Assembly: GCA_964641455.1 (NCBI GenBank)
Contig: CAZXLH010000032.1
Span: forward strand, 1 to 25,837
DNA from: DTU015 sp964641455
GTDB taxonomy: Bacteria > Bacillota > Sulfobacillia > Fermentithermobacillales > Fermentithermobacillaceae
Direction: 5' to 3'
Length of the DNA stretch: 25,837 bases
Position numbers and translations under genes: made by a program. Positions 16,249 to 24,909 of the stretch are shown one piece after another. Each line of letters opens with the position of its first letter. Positions within the stretch are counted from its first letter, which is position 1. The notes below the pieces were generated by a model that made no database searches, was not told the DNA's origin, and was given only the letters and a program-made list of their open reading frames with translations.

Positions 16249-19200
16249 TTGTCTCTGAATAATGGGTGGGAACCTTTACACCTGGGGTTAGATGTAGGTT
16301 CAACCACAGTCAAGTTAGTATTTTTGGATAACCAAAATCAGATGGCCTATCAAGATTACGAACGTCATCACGCTGATATTAAGAGCACTTTAAGGCTGCT
16401 TCTAAACAAGGCATTCGAATATGTCGGCAATAAACCTGTCACAGTCATGGTAACCGGTTCGGCCGGGCTGTCCTTGTCGGAGCGGTTAGGGCTTGATTTC
16501 ATCCAGGAAGTGATTGCATGCGGCAAGGCCATTGAGACGTTTATCCCACAAACTGATGTAGCCATTGAACTAGGCGGGGAAGACGCCAAGATAACCTATT
16601 TTACCGGCGGTATTGACCAACGGATGAACGGCATATGCGCAGGCGGTACCGGTGCATTTATAGACCAAATGGCTTCTTTGCTTGAGACTGACGCTGCCGG
16701 CCTAAACGATCTTGCCGCTCGCCACAAGATGATATATCCCATTGCAGCCCGATGCGGAGTATTTGCCAAAAGTGACATTCAGCCGCTGCTTAACCAGGGA
16801 GCCGCCCGAGAAGACATTGCGGCTTCAGTGTTTCAATCAGTGGTTAACCAAACTATCAGTGGGCTGGCCTGTGGCAAACCGATTCGTGGCAAGGTGGCTT
16901 TTCTTGGAGGCCCGCTTCATTATCTTCCTGAGCTCAGAAAGCGGTTTATAGAAACACTCAATCTCACTGACGAGACGGCTATTGTGCCTGAAAATGGGCA
17001 TTTCTTTGTTGCTTTAGGTGCAGCTCTGGCCTCAATAAATGTTCCTGCTGTGAGTTTTCAAACCATAATTGACCGTTTGGCTCTATTGGACAAAGAAGTT
17101 GAGCCTGAAGTATGGAGGCTTTCGCCGCTGTTTGCTGATTCACACGAGTTTGAGCAATTCAAAACCCGGCATGCAAGACATAAGGTTCGGCGCGGAGGCC
17201 TTGCTTCTTATCATGGCCCTTGTTTTTTGGGAATAGATGCCGGTTCTACCACTACGAAAGCTACGCTGATAGATACAGAGGCCAATCTTCTGTATTCGTT
17301 CTATGCTAATAACCATGGCAGCCCGGTCGAGTCGGCTTTGGAAATTTTACAGGATTTGTATTCTAAGATGCCTCAAGGTGCGTTCATTGCCAATTCGGCT
17401 GTAACCGGCTATGGAGAAGGGCTTATCAAGGCTGGATTACATGTTGACTTAGGAGAGATCGAAACCATTGCGCATTACAGGGCGGCTGAGCATTTTTACC
17501 CCGGTGTCGATTTTGTTCTGGACATAGGCGGCCAGGATATGAAGTGTATGCAGATTAAAGACGGCGTTATCGATAACATAATGCTCAACGAGGCTTGTTC
17601 TTCAGGGTGCGGCTCGTTTATTGAAACATTTGCCCATTCCCTAAACCTGGATGTAAGTGAGTTTGCCAAAGAGGCTCTTACAGCTGAATCGCCGGTTGAC
17701 CTGGGTTCAAGATGTACTGTATTTATGAATTCCAGGGTCAAGCAAGCCCAAAAAGAAGGAGCTACGGTAGGCGATATTTCTGCCGGGTTATCCTATTCTG
17801 TAATCAAAAACGCTCTTTTCAAGGTGATCAAAATTCGGGATCCTAAAGCCCTGGGAGAGAAAATCGTCGTGCAGGGCGGTACTTTTTACAACGATGCGAT
17901 CTTAAGATGTTTTGAACTTATCACCGGAAAAGAGGCTATCAGGCCGGATATAGCCGGGCTAATGGGAGCATTTGGCGCTGCTTTGATTGCACGGAACAAA
18001 TACGAAGAGGGCCACAGAAGTACCTTGATAACTCCTGATAAGGTCAAGGGTTTCGATTTCGATTCTTCAACCAGGCGATGCGGTGGATGCACGAATAATT
18101 GTCTTCTTACCGTAAATCGTTTTCAGGATGGAAGAAGATTCATTTCGGGCAACCGATGCGAGAAGCCTCTTGGCCGGCAAAAGAGTAGGCGGAAGCTACC
18201 GAATCTATATACATATAAATTAGACCGGCTTTTTGATTACGAGCCGTTACCGCGGGAGAAAGCTCATCGAGGAGTTATTGGGATTCCTCGCGTCTTGAAC
18301 GTGTATGAAAACTATCCTTTCTGGTTTACCTTTTTTACTCATTTAGGGTTTAGAGTGGAACTTTCTCCTTCTTCGTCGCGGGATATATTCGATCTTGGAA
18401 GTGAGACTATTCCTTCCGAATCAGCTTGTTATCCTGCTAAACTGGTCCATGGGCATGTTGCTTGGCTGATTGAGCAAGGAATAAAAACCATTTTCTACCC
18501 TTGTGTAACTTTTGAAAGAAAGGAACAGCCTGAAGCTGATAACCAGTTTAACTGCCCTATGGTCATTTCCTACCCTGAAGTGGTGTGTTCAAATATGGAC
18601 ATGGTACGTGAAAATGGCGTGACATTCCTAAACCCATTTCTTCCATATGAGCATAAGTCCCGATTGGCACAGCGGCTTCATGAAGAACTGGAATTCCTTG
18701 GTTTGGGCAGATGGGAGATCTATAAAGCAGTTGAGGCTGCCTGGCAAGAGGACAAGCATTTCAAACAGGATATTCGCCGCAAGGGTGAAGAGGTTTTGGA
18801 TTACTTAAGAACTAATGGGCTAAAAGGAGTGGTCCTGGCAGGAAGGCCCTACCATCTTGATCCTGGAATCAACCATGGTATTCCTGAATTATTGATTTCA
18901 AATGAGATGGCTGTTTTAACTGAAGATTCAGTGGCTCATCTGGGCTGTATTGAGAGGCCTCTGCGTGTTGTTGACCAGTGGGCATATCATTCCAGGCTGT
19001 ATGCTGCTGCCAGTTTGGTAGCTGTTACTCCTGAACTGGAACTGGTACAGCTAAACTCTTTTGGCTGTGGCCTGGATGCCATAACCACAGATCAGGTACA
19101 AGAGATTCTCCACCGCCATAACAGGCTTTATACCATGCTCAAGATTGACGAGGTAAGTAACCTCGGAGCTGCCAGAATTAGAATCAGGTCTTTGGTGGCT

Positions 19201-20505
19201 GCTGTTCAAGAACGAGACAAGATGGGAATAAAGCCGAAAGAGCTCTTCCCGGTTCCGGATAGGCACATATTCACCAGGCAAATGAAGCAAAACCATGTGT
19301 TGCTATGCCCACAGATGTCACCCCTTCATTTCGAAATACTGGTCGAGGCGTTTAAGTCCGAAGGTTACGATGCAGTATTGCTGTCCACAGTAGAACCGGA
19401 GGACATACAAACAGGGCTTAAATATGTCAACAATGATGCGTGTTATCCTTCGATTATTGTGATCGGCCAGCTGATTCATGCGCTTGAGTCAGGAAAATAC
19501 GATCCTAATAATACCACGGTTTTAATGAGCCAAACCGGAGGCGGTTGCCGTGCCACTAATTACATAGGGCTTCTTCGCAAGGCTTTACAGGAATCAGGGT
19601 TTTCCCAAGTACCGGTTCTGTCACTCAGTTTACAAGGAATTGAAGAAAACCCAGGATTCAAACTTACGCCCAGGCTGTTGAAAAAGGCAAGCATGTCGGT
19701 GGTTTATGGCGATCTCCTCATGAAGGTACTGTATCGGGTTCGCCCGTATGAGAAGATTCCCGGTTCTGCCAACTCACTGCTTTCTAAATGGATTGACATC
19801 TGCAAGAAGGACATAGTGAATGCAGACAATGAGAGTTATAGGCAAAACATATGCGGAATAGTGGAAGAGTTTGATCGTTTGGAAGTAAGAAATATCAAGA
19901 AACCACGGGTTGGGGTGGTTGGGGAGATTCTGGTTAAGTATCACCCTGCGGCCAACAACCACATTGTGAGTATTTTGGAAAGCGAAGGCGTAGAGGCAGT
20001 GGTCCCTGATATGATGGACTTCTTTCTGTACTCTGTTCACGATGGCATATTCCGTCACCGGTATTTAGCCGGTTCTTTTGGAAATATGATGATTAGCAAG
20101 ATAGCCATTCGCTACCTGGAATTTTTCCGGCGAACCATGAAAAAGGCCCTTGATTTAAGCCGGAGATTTGAGGCTCCTAAAACCATTGACTATTTGGTGG
20201 GGAAGGTTAAAGGAATTCTTTCTTTGGGCCACCATACAGGTGAGGGATGGTTCTTAACTGCCGAAATGGTTGAACTTATTGAAATGGGAGTACCCAATAT
20301 CGTCTGTGTACAACCATTTGGGTGCCTTCCCAATCATGTTACAGGCAAAGGTATGATCAAAGGGCTCAAGCAAAATTATCCTGAAGCCAACATTGTGGCC
20401 ATAGATTATGACCCGGGAGCCAGTGAGGTTAACCAACTCAACCGTATTAAGTTGATGCTCTCTGTAGCTTTTAAGAACTTTGAAATCTCGAAAGCAATGG
20501 CTTAA
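16249..20505 (+). CDS. Giant 2-hydroxyacyl-CoA dehydratase activase-like protein (BadF/BcrA ATPase plus DUF2229 and dehydratase-like regions)
   Basis: Members of this family resemble HgdC-type activators, which use ATP to push an electron into 2-hydroxyacyl-CoA dehydratases; the role of the giant fused form is not well established. The 1418-residue protein has two ASKHA ATPase domains, starting with LGLDVGSTT (about residue 13) and FLGIDAGSTT (about 327). Each carries the two cysteine sites used for a subunit-bridging [4Fe-4S] cluster: CAGGTGAF and RCGVF in the first, CSSGCGSF and RCTVF in the second. A cysteine-rich patch RCGGCTNNC (about 611) leads into the DUF2229-like part from about 670, and the rest resembles dehydratase subunits, ending near the GHHTGEGW and GCLPNHV region. 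TTG 16249 is favoured because GGGAG (16236-16240) lies 8 bases upstream; TTG 16228 would add 7 residues. No dehydratase subunit genes are adjacent. Confidence 0.9.
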   Translation: MSLNNGWEPLHLGLDVGSTTVKLVFLDNQNQMAYQDYERHHADIKSTLRLLLNKAFEYVGNKPVTVMVTGSAGLSLSERLGLDFIQEVIACGKAIETFIPQTDVAIELGGEDAKITYFTGGIDQRMNGICAGGTGAFIDQMASLLETDAAGLNDLAARHKMIYPIAARCGVFAKSDIQPLLNQGAAREDIAASVFQSVVNQTISGLACGKPIRGKVAFLGGPLHYLPELRKRFIETLNLTDETAIVPENGHFFVALGAALASINVPAVSFQTIIDRLALLDKEVEPEVWRLSPLFADSHEFEQFKTRHARHKVRRGGLASYHGPCFLGIDAGSTTTKATLIDTEANLLYSFYANNHGSPVESALEILQDLYSKMPQGAFIANSAVTGYGEGLIKAGLHVDLGEIETIAHYRAAEHFYPGVDFVLDIGGQDMKCMQIKDGVIDNIMLNEACSSGCGSFIETFAHSLNLDVSEFAKEALTAESPVDLGSRCTVFMNSRVKQAQKEGATVGDISAGLSYSVIKNALFKVIKIRDPKALGEKIVVQGGTFYNDAILRCFELITGKEAIRPDIAGLMGAFGAALIARNKYEEGHRSTLITPDKVKGFDFDSSTRRCGGCTNNCLLTVNRFQDGRRFISGNRCEKPLGRQKSRRKLPNLYTYKLDRLFDYEPLPREKAHRGVIGIPRVLNVYENYPFWFTFFTHLGFRVELSPSSSRDIFDLGSETIPSESACYPAKLVHGHVAWLIEQGIKTIFYPCVTFERKEQPEADNQFNCPMVISYPEVVCSNMDMVRENGVTFLNPFLPYEHKSRLAQRLHEELEFLGLGRWEIYKAVEAAWQEDKHFKQDIRRKGEEVLDYLRTNGLKGVVLAGRPYHLDPGINHGIPELLISNEMAVLTEDSVAHLGCIERPLRVVDQWAYHSRLYAAASLVAVTPELELVQLNSFGCGLDAITTDQVQEILHRHNRLYTMLKIDEVSNLGAARIRIRSLVAAVQERDKMGIKPKELFPVPDRHIFTRQMKQNHVLLCPQMSPLHFEILVEAFKSEGYDAVLLSTVEPEDIQTGLKYVNNDACYPSIIVIGQLIHALESGKYDPNNTTVLMSQTGGGCRATNYIGLLRKALQESGFSQVPVLSLSLQGIEENPGFKLTPRLLKKASMSVVYGDLLMKVLYRVRPYEKIPGSANSLLSKWIDICKKDIVNADNESYRQNICGIVEEFDRLEVRNIKKPRVGVVGEILVKYHPAANNHIVSILESEGVEAVVPDMMDFFLYSVHDGIFRHRYLAGSFGNMMISKIAIRYLEFFRRTMKKALDLSRRFEAPKTIDYLVGKVKGILSLGHHTGEGWFLTAEMVELIEMGVPNIVCVQPFGCLPNHVTGKGMIKGLKQNYPEANIVAIDYDPGASEVNQLNRIKLMLSVAFKNFEISKAMA

Positions 20506-20520
20506 GTATAATGGCTTAAG
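20497..20520 (+). repeat. Short tandem duplication across the stop codon of the activase-like gene
   Basis: ATGGCTTAAG occurs at 20497-20506 and again at 20511-20520, a 14-base period. The first copy encodes the last Met-Ala and the TAA stop; the second lies just outside the gene. It does not change the protein. The rest of the spacer to 20623 holds no gene and no clear terminator for the two converging genes. Confidence 0.6.
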
Positions 20521-20623
20521 CATGTTGAGGAACCCAATAAGAGTCGATAAGCGTAGTATCTATTTAGCCATTGTATATACCGGATATATCGGCTTGAGTC
20601 AATTATATATTGTATTCGCTATG

Positions 20624-21355
20624 TTACCTCATAAACTTCTTTGGGAATTGCTCAACTATGCCTTCTATCATTACATCAGCCATTTCCAGAGCTTGTTGTT
20701 CAATATCATCGAACAGACTAATCCCGGCAGCAAAATCATCGGTGATTTGGCTGACCGCTTCTGCCTTGGTTAGCTCCAGGTGTTTATAAAGCATAGCCCT
20801 CCATTCCTGTTCAGACCAGTGTGGGTTAATCCTGCCAAGGAAAGCGGCAATATCATCTGCGTTTTCGAACCATCTTCTTTCGGCGTCAGCGGCTCTTTCT
20901 GTATCTTTATTCCTGGCTGCAGTAACAAGTTCAGCTGCAATCACAAGATGGTCTCTGAGCAGCGCGGCAAACATCCCTGCAATTCTCCTGCCGTAGAAGG
21001 GTTCCAGAGCCGTTTGGAAGTCTATTGGGTTTCGAAGCAGCCTGTTTATGACCGGGTTTACATCTGGCAAGTTACGCACTATGCTGATAATGGCCAGCCT
21101 GGTCCAGATAACATGTTGTTCCCATAGCATACGTATGCTATTGTTCAAATCCAATTGTGCTTTGCTGATTCTTGTGCCTCGTCGGTATGTGTATTCTGGG
21201 CAAATATTAATGGTGTGGCCAACTTGAAGGTTACGAGGGTTCATGCCCGGATTCAGTTCCAAAATTGATGAGACTGTAGTGTTATGCCTACTGGCCAGCC
21301 GTGACAAGGTATCAAAAGGTTTAATTGTATATGAGATAGTTCCTTCCGGTAACAT
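20624..21355 (-). CDS. LysM-domain protein with a conserved helical C-terminal domain of unknown function
   Basis: The 243-residue protein starts with one LysM repeat (about residues 6-50, YTIKPFDTLSRLASRHNTTV to VGHTINICP), a module that binds peptidoglycan or chitin-like glycans. A helical domain of about 165 residues follows, with MLWEQHVIWTRLAIISIV, NADDIAAFL and INPHWSEQEWRAMLYKHL. From memory, close relatives of this second part occur in Bacillota, often under an unsupported 'acetylglutamate kinase' label; I see no kinase motif. There is no signal peptide, so the site of action is unclear; spore or envelope association is a guess. The ATG at 21355 is chosen because AAAGGAGGG lies 6 bases upstream; an ATG 7 codons earlier would put that site inside the gene. 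Confidence 0.82.
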   Translation of the reverse strand: MLPEGTISYTIKPFDTLSRLASRHNTTVSSILELNPGMNPRNLQVGHTINICPEYTYRRGTRISKAQLDLNNSIRMLWEQHVIWTRLAIISIVRNLPDVNPVINRLLRNPIDFQTALEPFYGRRIAGMFAALLRDHLVIAAELVTAARNKDTERAADAERRWFENADDIAAFLGRINPHWSEQEWRAMLYKHLELTKAEAVSQITDDFAAGISLFDDIEQQALEMADVMIEGIVEQFPKKFMR

Positions 21356-21381
21356 TTGATCCCTCCTTTTGATCATTTATT

Positions 21382-21606
21382 TTGGAGGTCGGCAGTTTAT
21401 ATTATGAAGGGTGCGTAGTAAGGGTTCGGGAGAACGCCTGTGCTAATGGGGCGGACAAAGCGGCGGGCAAACTGCTAAAACTTTGTAGGTATACTTTGGG
21501 CGAACCCACAGGGATTAACGAATATTTGAACCTATACGATGAAATTGAGCATCGGCAGGCTAAGGGTATAATCGAACTGTATCCGAACAGAATCCGATGG
21601 CGATAG
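21382..21606 (+). CDS. Small protein of unknown function, possibly 5'-truncated
   Basis: I do not recognise a family. The 74-residue frame reads like real protein: a basic N-terminal part (VVRVREN), an amphipathic stretch (ADKAAGKLLKLCRYTLG), an acidic patch (NLYDEIEHRQAKGIIELYP) and a basic end (NRIRWR). It contains no low-complexity sequence and no shadowing gene lies opposite. The start is a problem: TTG 21382 has no ribosome binding site, while a good GGAGGTC lies just inside the frame with no standard in-frame start after it. It diverges from the LysM gene with only 26 bases between the starts, leaving no room for two normal promoters. It may be a short gene with an unusual start or the tail of a lost larger gene. 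Confidence 0.45.
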   Translation: MEVGSLYYEGCVVRVRENACANGADKAAGKLLKLCRYTLGEPTGINEYLNLYDEIEHRQAKGIIELYPNRIRWR

Positions 21607-21704
21607 ATGGGAGGAAAAAAGCTGATCAAAAGTAATGGCTTATAATTTGCCAATCGAAAAAAGTATGAAAGCATGTATAGTGCAAGTAAAATTATTGCCG
21701 GCCA

Positions 21705-23828
21705 TCAGATTTCGGCAAATCCACAGGACTTGATAAATCGTTGAAATGCCGCCTGGCCTTCAGCATCTTGTTTGAACACACTGGCATCGAGCAGAACTTC
21801 AAGAAACTTGTTACCTACCTCGCGTTCTAGAATTTGCCGGGCCTGGCCTGCACTTAACTGATTTCCGTATCTTGTCATAAGCTCATTTATCCAGTGCCGG
21901 TGTTTGTATAATATGTGATTTTGAGTCGCTTGGGTTTTAGAGTTGCGATTCTTGGCTTTACCACCGCGGTTTTTGCATTTATCATCCTTGTTGGCAGTGT
22001 TGTTGTAGGTGTATGCTGAACGTTCATCTTCTTGTTTCTCGTTTTCAAGCGCGTTTTCATAGTGTTGTGGCGTATTCTTTCTTTGTGGCGCGTCTTCAGG
22101 CATCCAGGCCGGAACGGGAACTTCACCGCACAGCATCTTGCTTATTTCTGCAAGTTCTTTATTAAGCCTGCCTGGAAGAATAGCCATGCCCATTACTTCA
22201 ATAACTCCAATGTTTTCTTTTTTGATATGGTGGAGCTTAGGCCGTGGGTGAAACAAGCCTTGTGGGCGATCCGGTGTGGTTATGTTGTTTCTAAGTGTTA
22301 GGTTTATTATGTAGTTGCCTTGTGCGTCTTTCCTCACAGTGGGTGTTATGGCGTTGTGTCTTATTTTCCGGGGCATGCCGTTTCTTAGTGTGTTTGCGGT
22401 TTCGTGTGGTTTTGCTGCCGGTATATTGCTCTTGCAGGTGCTTTCGCATTTTACAGCTTTGTTGGCGACACCTGTATCGACTTTGTATGCTTTATGGGGC
22501 ATACCGATTTTGCATTCATAGGCTCTATGGGCCATATTACTTATGGCTGTTCCGTTGGGCTTGTTGATTTGAGCGGTTTCATTGGCCCCGTTCACTTCAT
22601 TTAGGTCAAACGGTTCTTTGGTATATGGTATTATGTTTGCGCTTTCGTCTCTGTAATCGTGCCACGTATCCATGATTAGCGATGCCAGGTCAAGCAGATC
22701 CTGTCTGTTTTGGCCCACTAGCCTTATGGTTGACATACACCACTTGACAGTACCGGCAGTGATACCGGGGTAGCCAGGATGTGCGATCATATGCTCAATA
22801 GGGGCTCTGTCCAGGGGAAACGTCTCGCGGCCGCCCTGATAGTGGTCGTGGTTAAGGATTGAACCTCCTACGATAGGGAGCCCTGCGTTGGATCCTACAA
22901 AGTAATGGGGGAAAGCATCTATAAAATCCAGCATACGGTTGAGAGCGCCACTGTCCACAACAAGGGGTCTGTGTTCTTCGCTGAGAATAATGCAGTGTTC
23001 ATCATAGTAAACATATGGCGAGTACTGAAAGTACCAGGGCTCGTTGCCTAATATAAGTGGAATTACCCTGAGATTCTGGCGCGCCGGATGGTCGACCCTG
23101 CCCGCATAACCCACATTCTCGACACACAGAACACATTTTGGATACTGGCTTTTCTTGGCGGAAGCGGCTTCGGCGATATCTCTGGGATCTTTTTCGGGTT
23201 TGGAAAGGTTTATTGTAATGGCCAATTGTCCGAACTCGGTGGGCGTACTCCAACTGCGGTTCTTCCGGATCCTGTCAGTTCGTATGTAGTTTGACGCCTG
23301 GCACATTGAGTAGAAATATTCAGTGGCCTTCTCGATTGAATGTTTATTCTTGATATCGGTGAAGCGCCGGATCACTTCTGATTGCCGTGGAGTGACGAGA
23401 CCCATGACTTTTGTGTCGAACAGGTCCCGGTAGGTGATTGTGTTTCTGGGGATAAGGCCGGTTTTAGCTGCGTAGTCTGTGATGTTACCGAGAATTTCAG
23501 ACAGGGTGAGGCGCTTACCTGTATTGCCTACGTCATGAGTTTTGTGTAACTTGTTACTGTAATGAGTATTGCAGTTGTCTTGAATATTGAAGTTATTTTG
23601 CGAACCCGCACTGCTATTATTGAGAGGAGCTTGGTTCAGGCAGCCATCTTGCATAGATTTGTTTGCGGTAGAGAACTCCACTCTCAAAAGCGCTGCAATC
23701 TCATTTCTCTTTTGAACCCTATCGGTTTTTGCGATAAGCCTTGTATCTACTGCGTATTGGAGCAGGCATTCAATGCTATCTCTTACGCTGGCTTTTTTCA
23801 CGTTGGCTTCTATGTTGAAGGTTTTCAT
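21705..23828 (-). CDS. galT: UDP-glucose--hexose-1-phosphate uridylyltransferase, class II, with three large insertions
   Basis: GalT swaps UMP between UDP-glucose and galactose 1-phosphate in the Leloir pathway. Class II signatures are intact: ITYRDLFDTKVMGLVTPR (131-148), YIRTDRI, ITINLSKPEKDPR, the active-site region GGSILNHDHYQGG (321-333), the block around HNAITPT, and HHIKKENIGVIEVMGMAILP. The protein is 707 residues against roughly 500 for the family. The excess lies in three Asn/Lys/Thr/Gln-rich insertions, at about residues 53-106, 408-490 and 578-637, each between conserved blocks and likely on surface loops. Insertion 2 sits between IIPYT and HNAITP, which are separated by only a few residues in relatives. 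The frame stays open throughout and the core motifs are kept, so I expect a working enzyme. GGGGAGAG lies about 10 bases before the ATG. galK lies downstream on the other strand. Confidence 0.93.
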   Translation of the reverse strand: MKTFNIEANVKKASVRDSIECLLQYAVDTRLIAKTDRVQKRNEIAALLRVEFSTANKSMQDGCLNQAPLNNSSAGSQNNFNIQDNCNTHYSNKLHKTHDVGNTGKRLTLSEILGNITDYAAKTGLIPRNTITYRDLFDTKVMGLVTPRQSEVIRRFTDIKNKHSIEKATEYFYSMCQASNYIRTDRIRKNRSWSTPTEFGQLAITINLSKPEKDPRDIAEAASAKKSQYPKCVLCVENVGYAGRVDHPARQNLRVIPLILGNEPWYFQYSPYVYYDEHCIILSEEHRPLVVDSGALNRMLDFIDAFPHYFVGSNAGLPIVGGSILNHDHYQGGRETFPLDRAPIEHMIAHPGYPGITAGTVKWCMSTIRLVGQNRQDLLDLASLIMDTWHDYRDESANIIPYTKEPFDLNEVNGANETAQINKPNGTAISNMAHRAYECKIGMPHKAYKVDTGVANKAVKCESTCKSNIPAAKPHETANTLRNGMPRKIRHNAITPTVRKDAQGNYIINLTLRNNITTPDRPQGLFHPRPKLHHIKKENIGVIEVMGMAILPGRLNKELAEISKMLCGEVPVPAWMPEDAPQRKNTPQHYENALENEKQEDERSAYTYNNTANKDDKCKNRGGKAKNRNSKTQATQNHILYKHRHWINELMTRYGNQLSAGQARQILEREVGNKFLEVLLDASVFKQDAEGQAAFQRFIKSCGFAEI
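22437..22535 (-). repeat. Three degenerate 33-base tandem repeats inside galT insertion 2
   Basis: Residues 432-442, 443-453 and 454-464 of GalT read MAHRAYECKIG, MPHKAYKVDTG and VANKAVKCEST, an 11-residue repeat with shared A/P-H/N-K/R-A-Y/V-K/E spacing. The DNA copies are in frame at a 33-base period but have diverged, so they are not an assembly artefact of identical repeats. Confidence 0.7.
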
Positions 23829-23861
23829 TTATCAGGTCTCTCCCCGGATATGACAGGTTCT

Positions 23862-23908
23862 GAGTCTTTGTCTTGAGTCTAAAATCTGCATCTTGAGTCG
23901 ATCGAGTC
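23862..23908. repeat. Cluster of four GAGTC motifs upstream of galT
   Basis: GAGTC occurs at 23862, 23875, 23895 and 23904, within 80 bases upstream of the galT start; two copies share TCTTGAGTC and three read GAGTCT. GAGTCT recurs twice upstream of galK (25461 and 25525). The cluster may be binding sites for a shared regulator or a decayed tandem repeat. Confidence 0.4.
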
Positions 23909-24909
23909 TCTTATTGCTGTAAAAACTTAAGATTAGGTGCTCTCTTTATTTACCTACCATATATTCCTGTCTATTTACTATTTGTCCGTCTATCTACCCA
24001 TCCGTGCATAGGTGGTTCCAGAGATACACAACACATCACACCCCATTCTTAAGCAAGGGCTCAGGGGGCTAGTTTATACACAATGAATCTGAATTCATGT
24101 TATTGTTGCTGCATTTGTTGTACATTCTTAAGGCTATGATTATTTTATCCAGCACATCTTACTAATTCTATATTAAAGGTTTTTATCGAGAGTTTGTATC
24201 ATGTTTGTACAGTAATTGGTATGTCCCGATGATTTGTATGTGAACCTGTTTGTTATTCTAATACTAGCAGAAGGCTGGAGTAGCCACCTAGGAATTTTGC
24301 TTGGATGATTTGCATGTGAAATCGTGTTGGTATTTTAGGCAGAAAGTTGGCGTTGCCTTCTGCGTTAGAAGTTGCTTAAAGGAATTAGATTGACAGAAGC
24401 GCACCCGAAAGGAACAGCCATGAAGTGTTTTCGGGAGAATAACTGCACTTGCGGGGCGAACGTGTCTTTCTAGATGACAGTCGGGTGTTGAAGTGTCGTG
24501 CTGGTTGACGCCGATGGGCCAATATGTCGGAAAAAACAAGCCGATCCTAATTTGTTACTCATGGCAGACGGTAGAAAATCGGAATGATATTGGCTCATAC
24601 TATCAATCCAAGAATCTGAGGTTAACTCTGCTGTGTCCAAGCTCCTCCACTCAACCTTCTATTTTACATTCGTCAACAGATTCGAGTGCTACTTGAAAGG
24701 TTATGGGTGCGATTGTGTGGAAAAAGGGGATAGGCGGTGAGGATGAGTGTGGCGTTTATGGCTGTTTGCTTCGTTTGTCTGTCTCTGAAGGTGCACAGGC
24801 ATCTTACTTAGGACCCAGATGCTGATATTCTACAGGTAGGATGCTAGGTTTTCGAAGATTCGTGGAGCAGAAGTCTTGCGAAGCAGCAAAATACTTAGGA
24901 GGATTGCAT
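23909..24909. other. Long non-coding spacer between galT and the cysteine peptidase gene
   Basis: No convincing gene is seen over about 1 kb. It contains a degenerate pyrimidine-rich CTAT/TCTA/CATC stretch near 23965-24005, an imperfect direct repeat (24228-24357) and a hairpin with arms CCCGAAA and TTTCGGG near 24403-24436. It also has a possible 24-codon frame from GTG 24737 to 24811, preceded by AAGGGG, encoding a short hydrophobic peptide (MSVAFMAVCFVCLSLK at its core). I would not annotate that peptide as a gene without expression data. Reading frames elsewhere in the spacer look like chance frames. Confidence 0.5.
24228..24357. repeat. Imperfect direct repeat, two copies of about 54-58 bases
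   Basis: Copy 1 is 24228-24285 and copy 2 is 24304-24357. Both open with GATGATTTG, then one variable base and ATGTGAA, and both close with GCAGAA, a TGG and (T/A)GCC. The middle differs by substitutions and a short deletion. An 18-base spacer separates them. This is an old local duplication of unknown meaning. Confidence 0.55.

Noticed and set aside
22295..22604. Hydrophobic + strand frames opposite galT
   Set aside because: They are antisense reflections of the Asn/Lys-rich GalT insertion 2; no start signals or family matches.
23960..24010. Possible CRISPR or microsatellite in the CTAT/TCTA/CATC stretch
   Set aside because: Units are too degenerate and short, without regular spacers; no cas gene is present.
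24288..24696. Short reading frames on both strands in the galT-peptidase spacer
   Set aside because: Mixed composition, no ribosome binding sites and no recognisable motifs; one overlaps the imperfect direct repeat.
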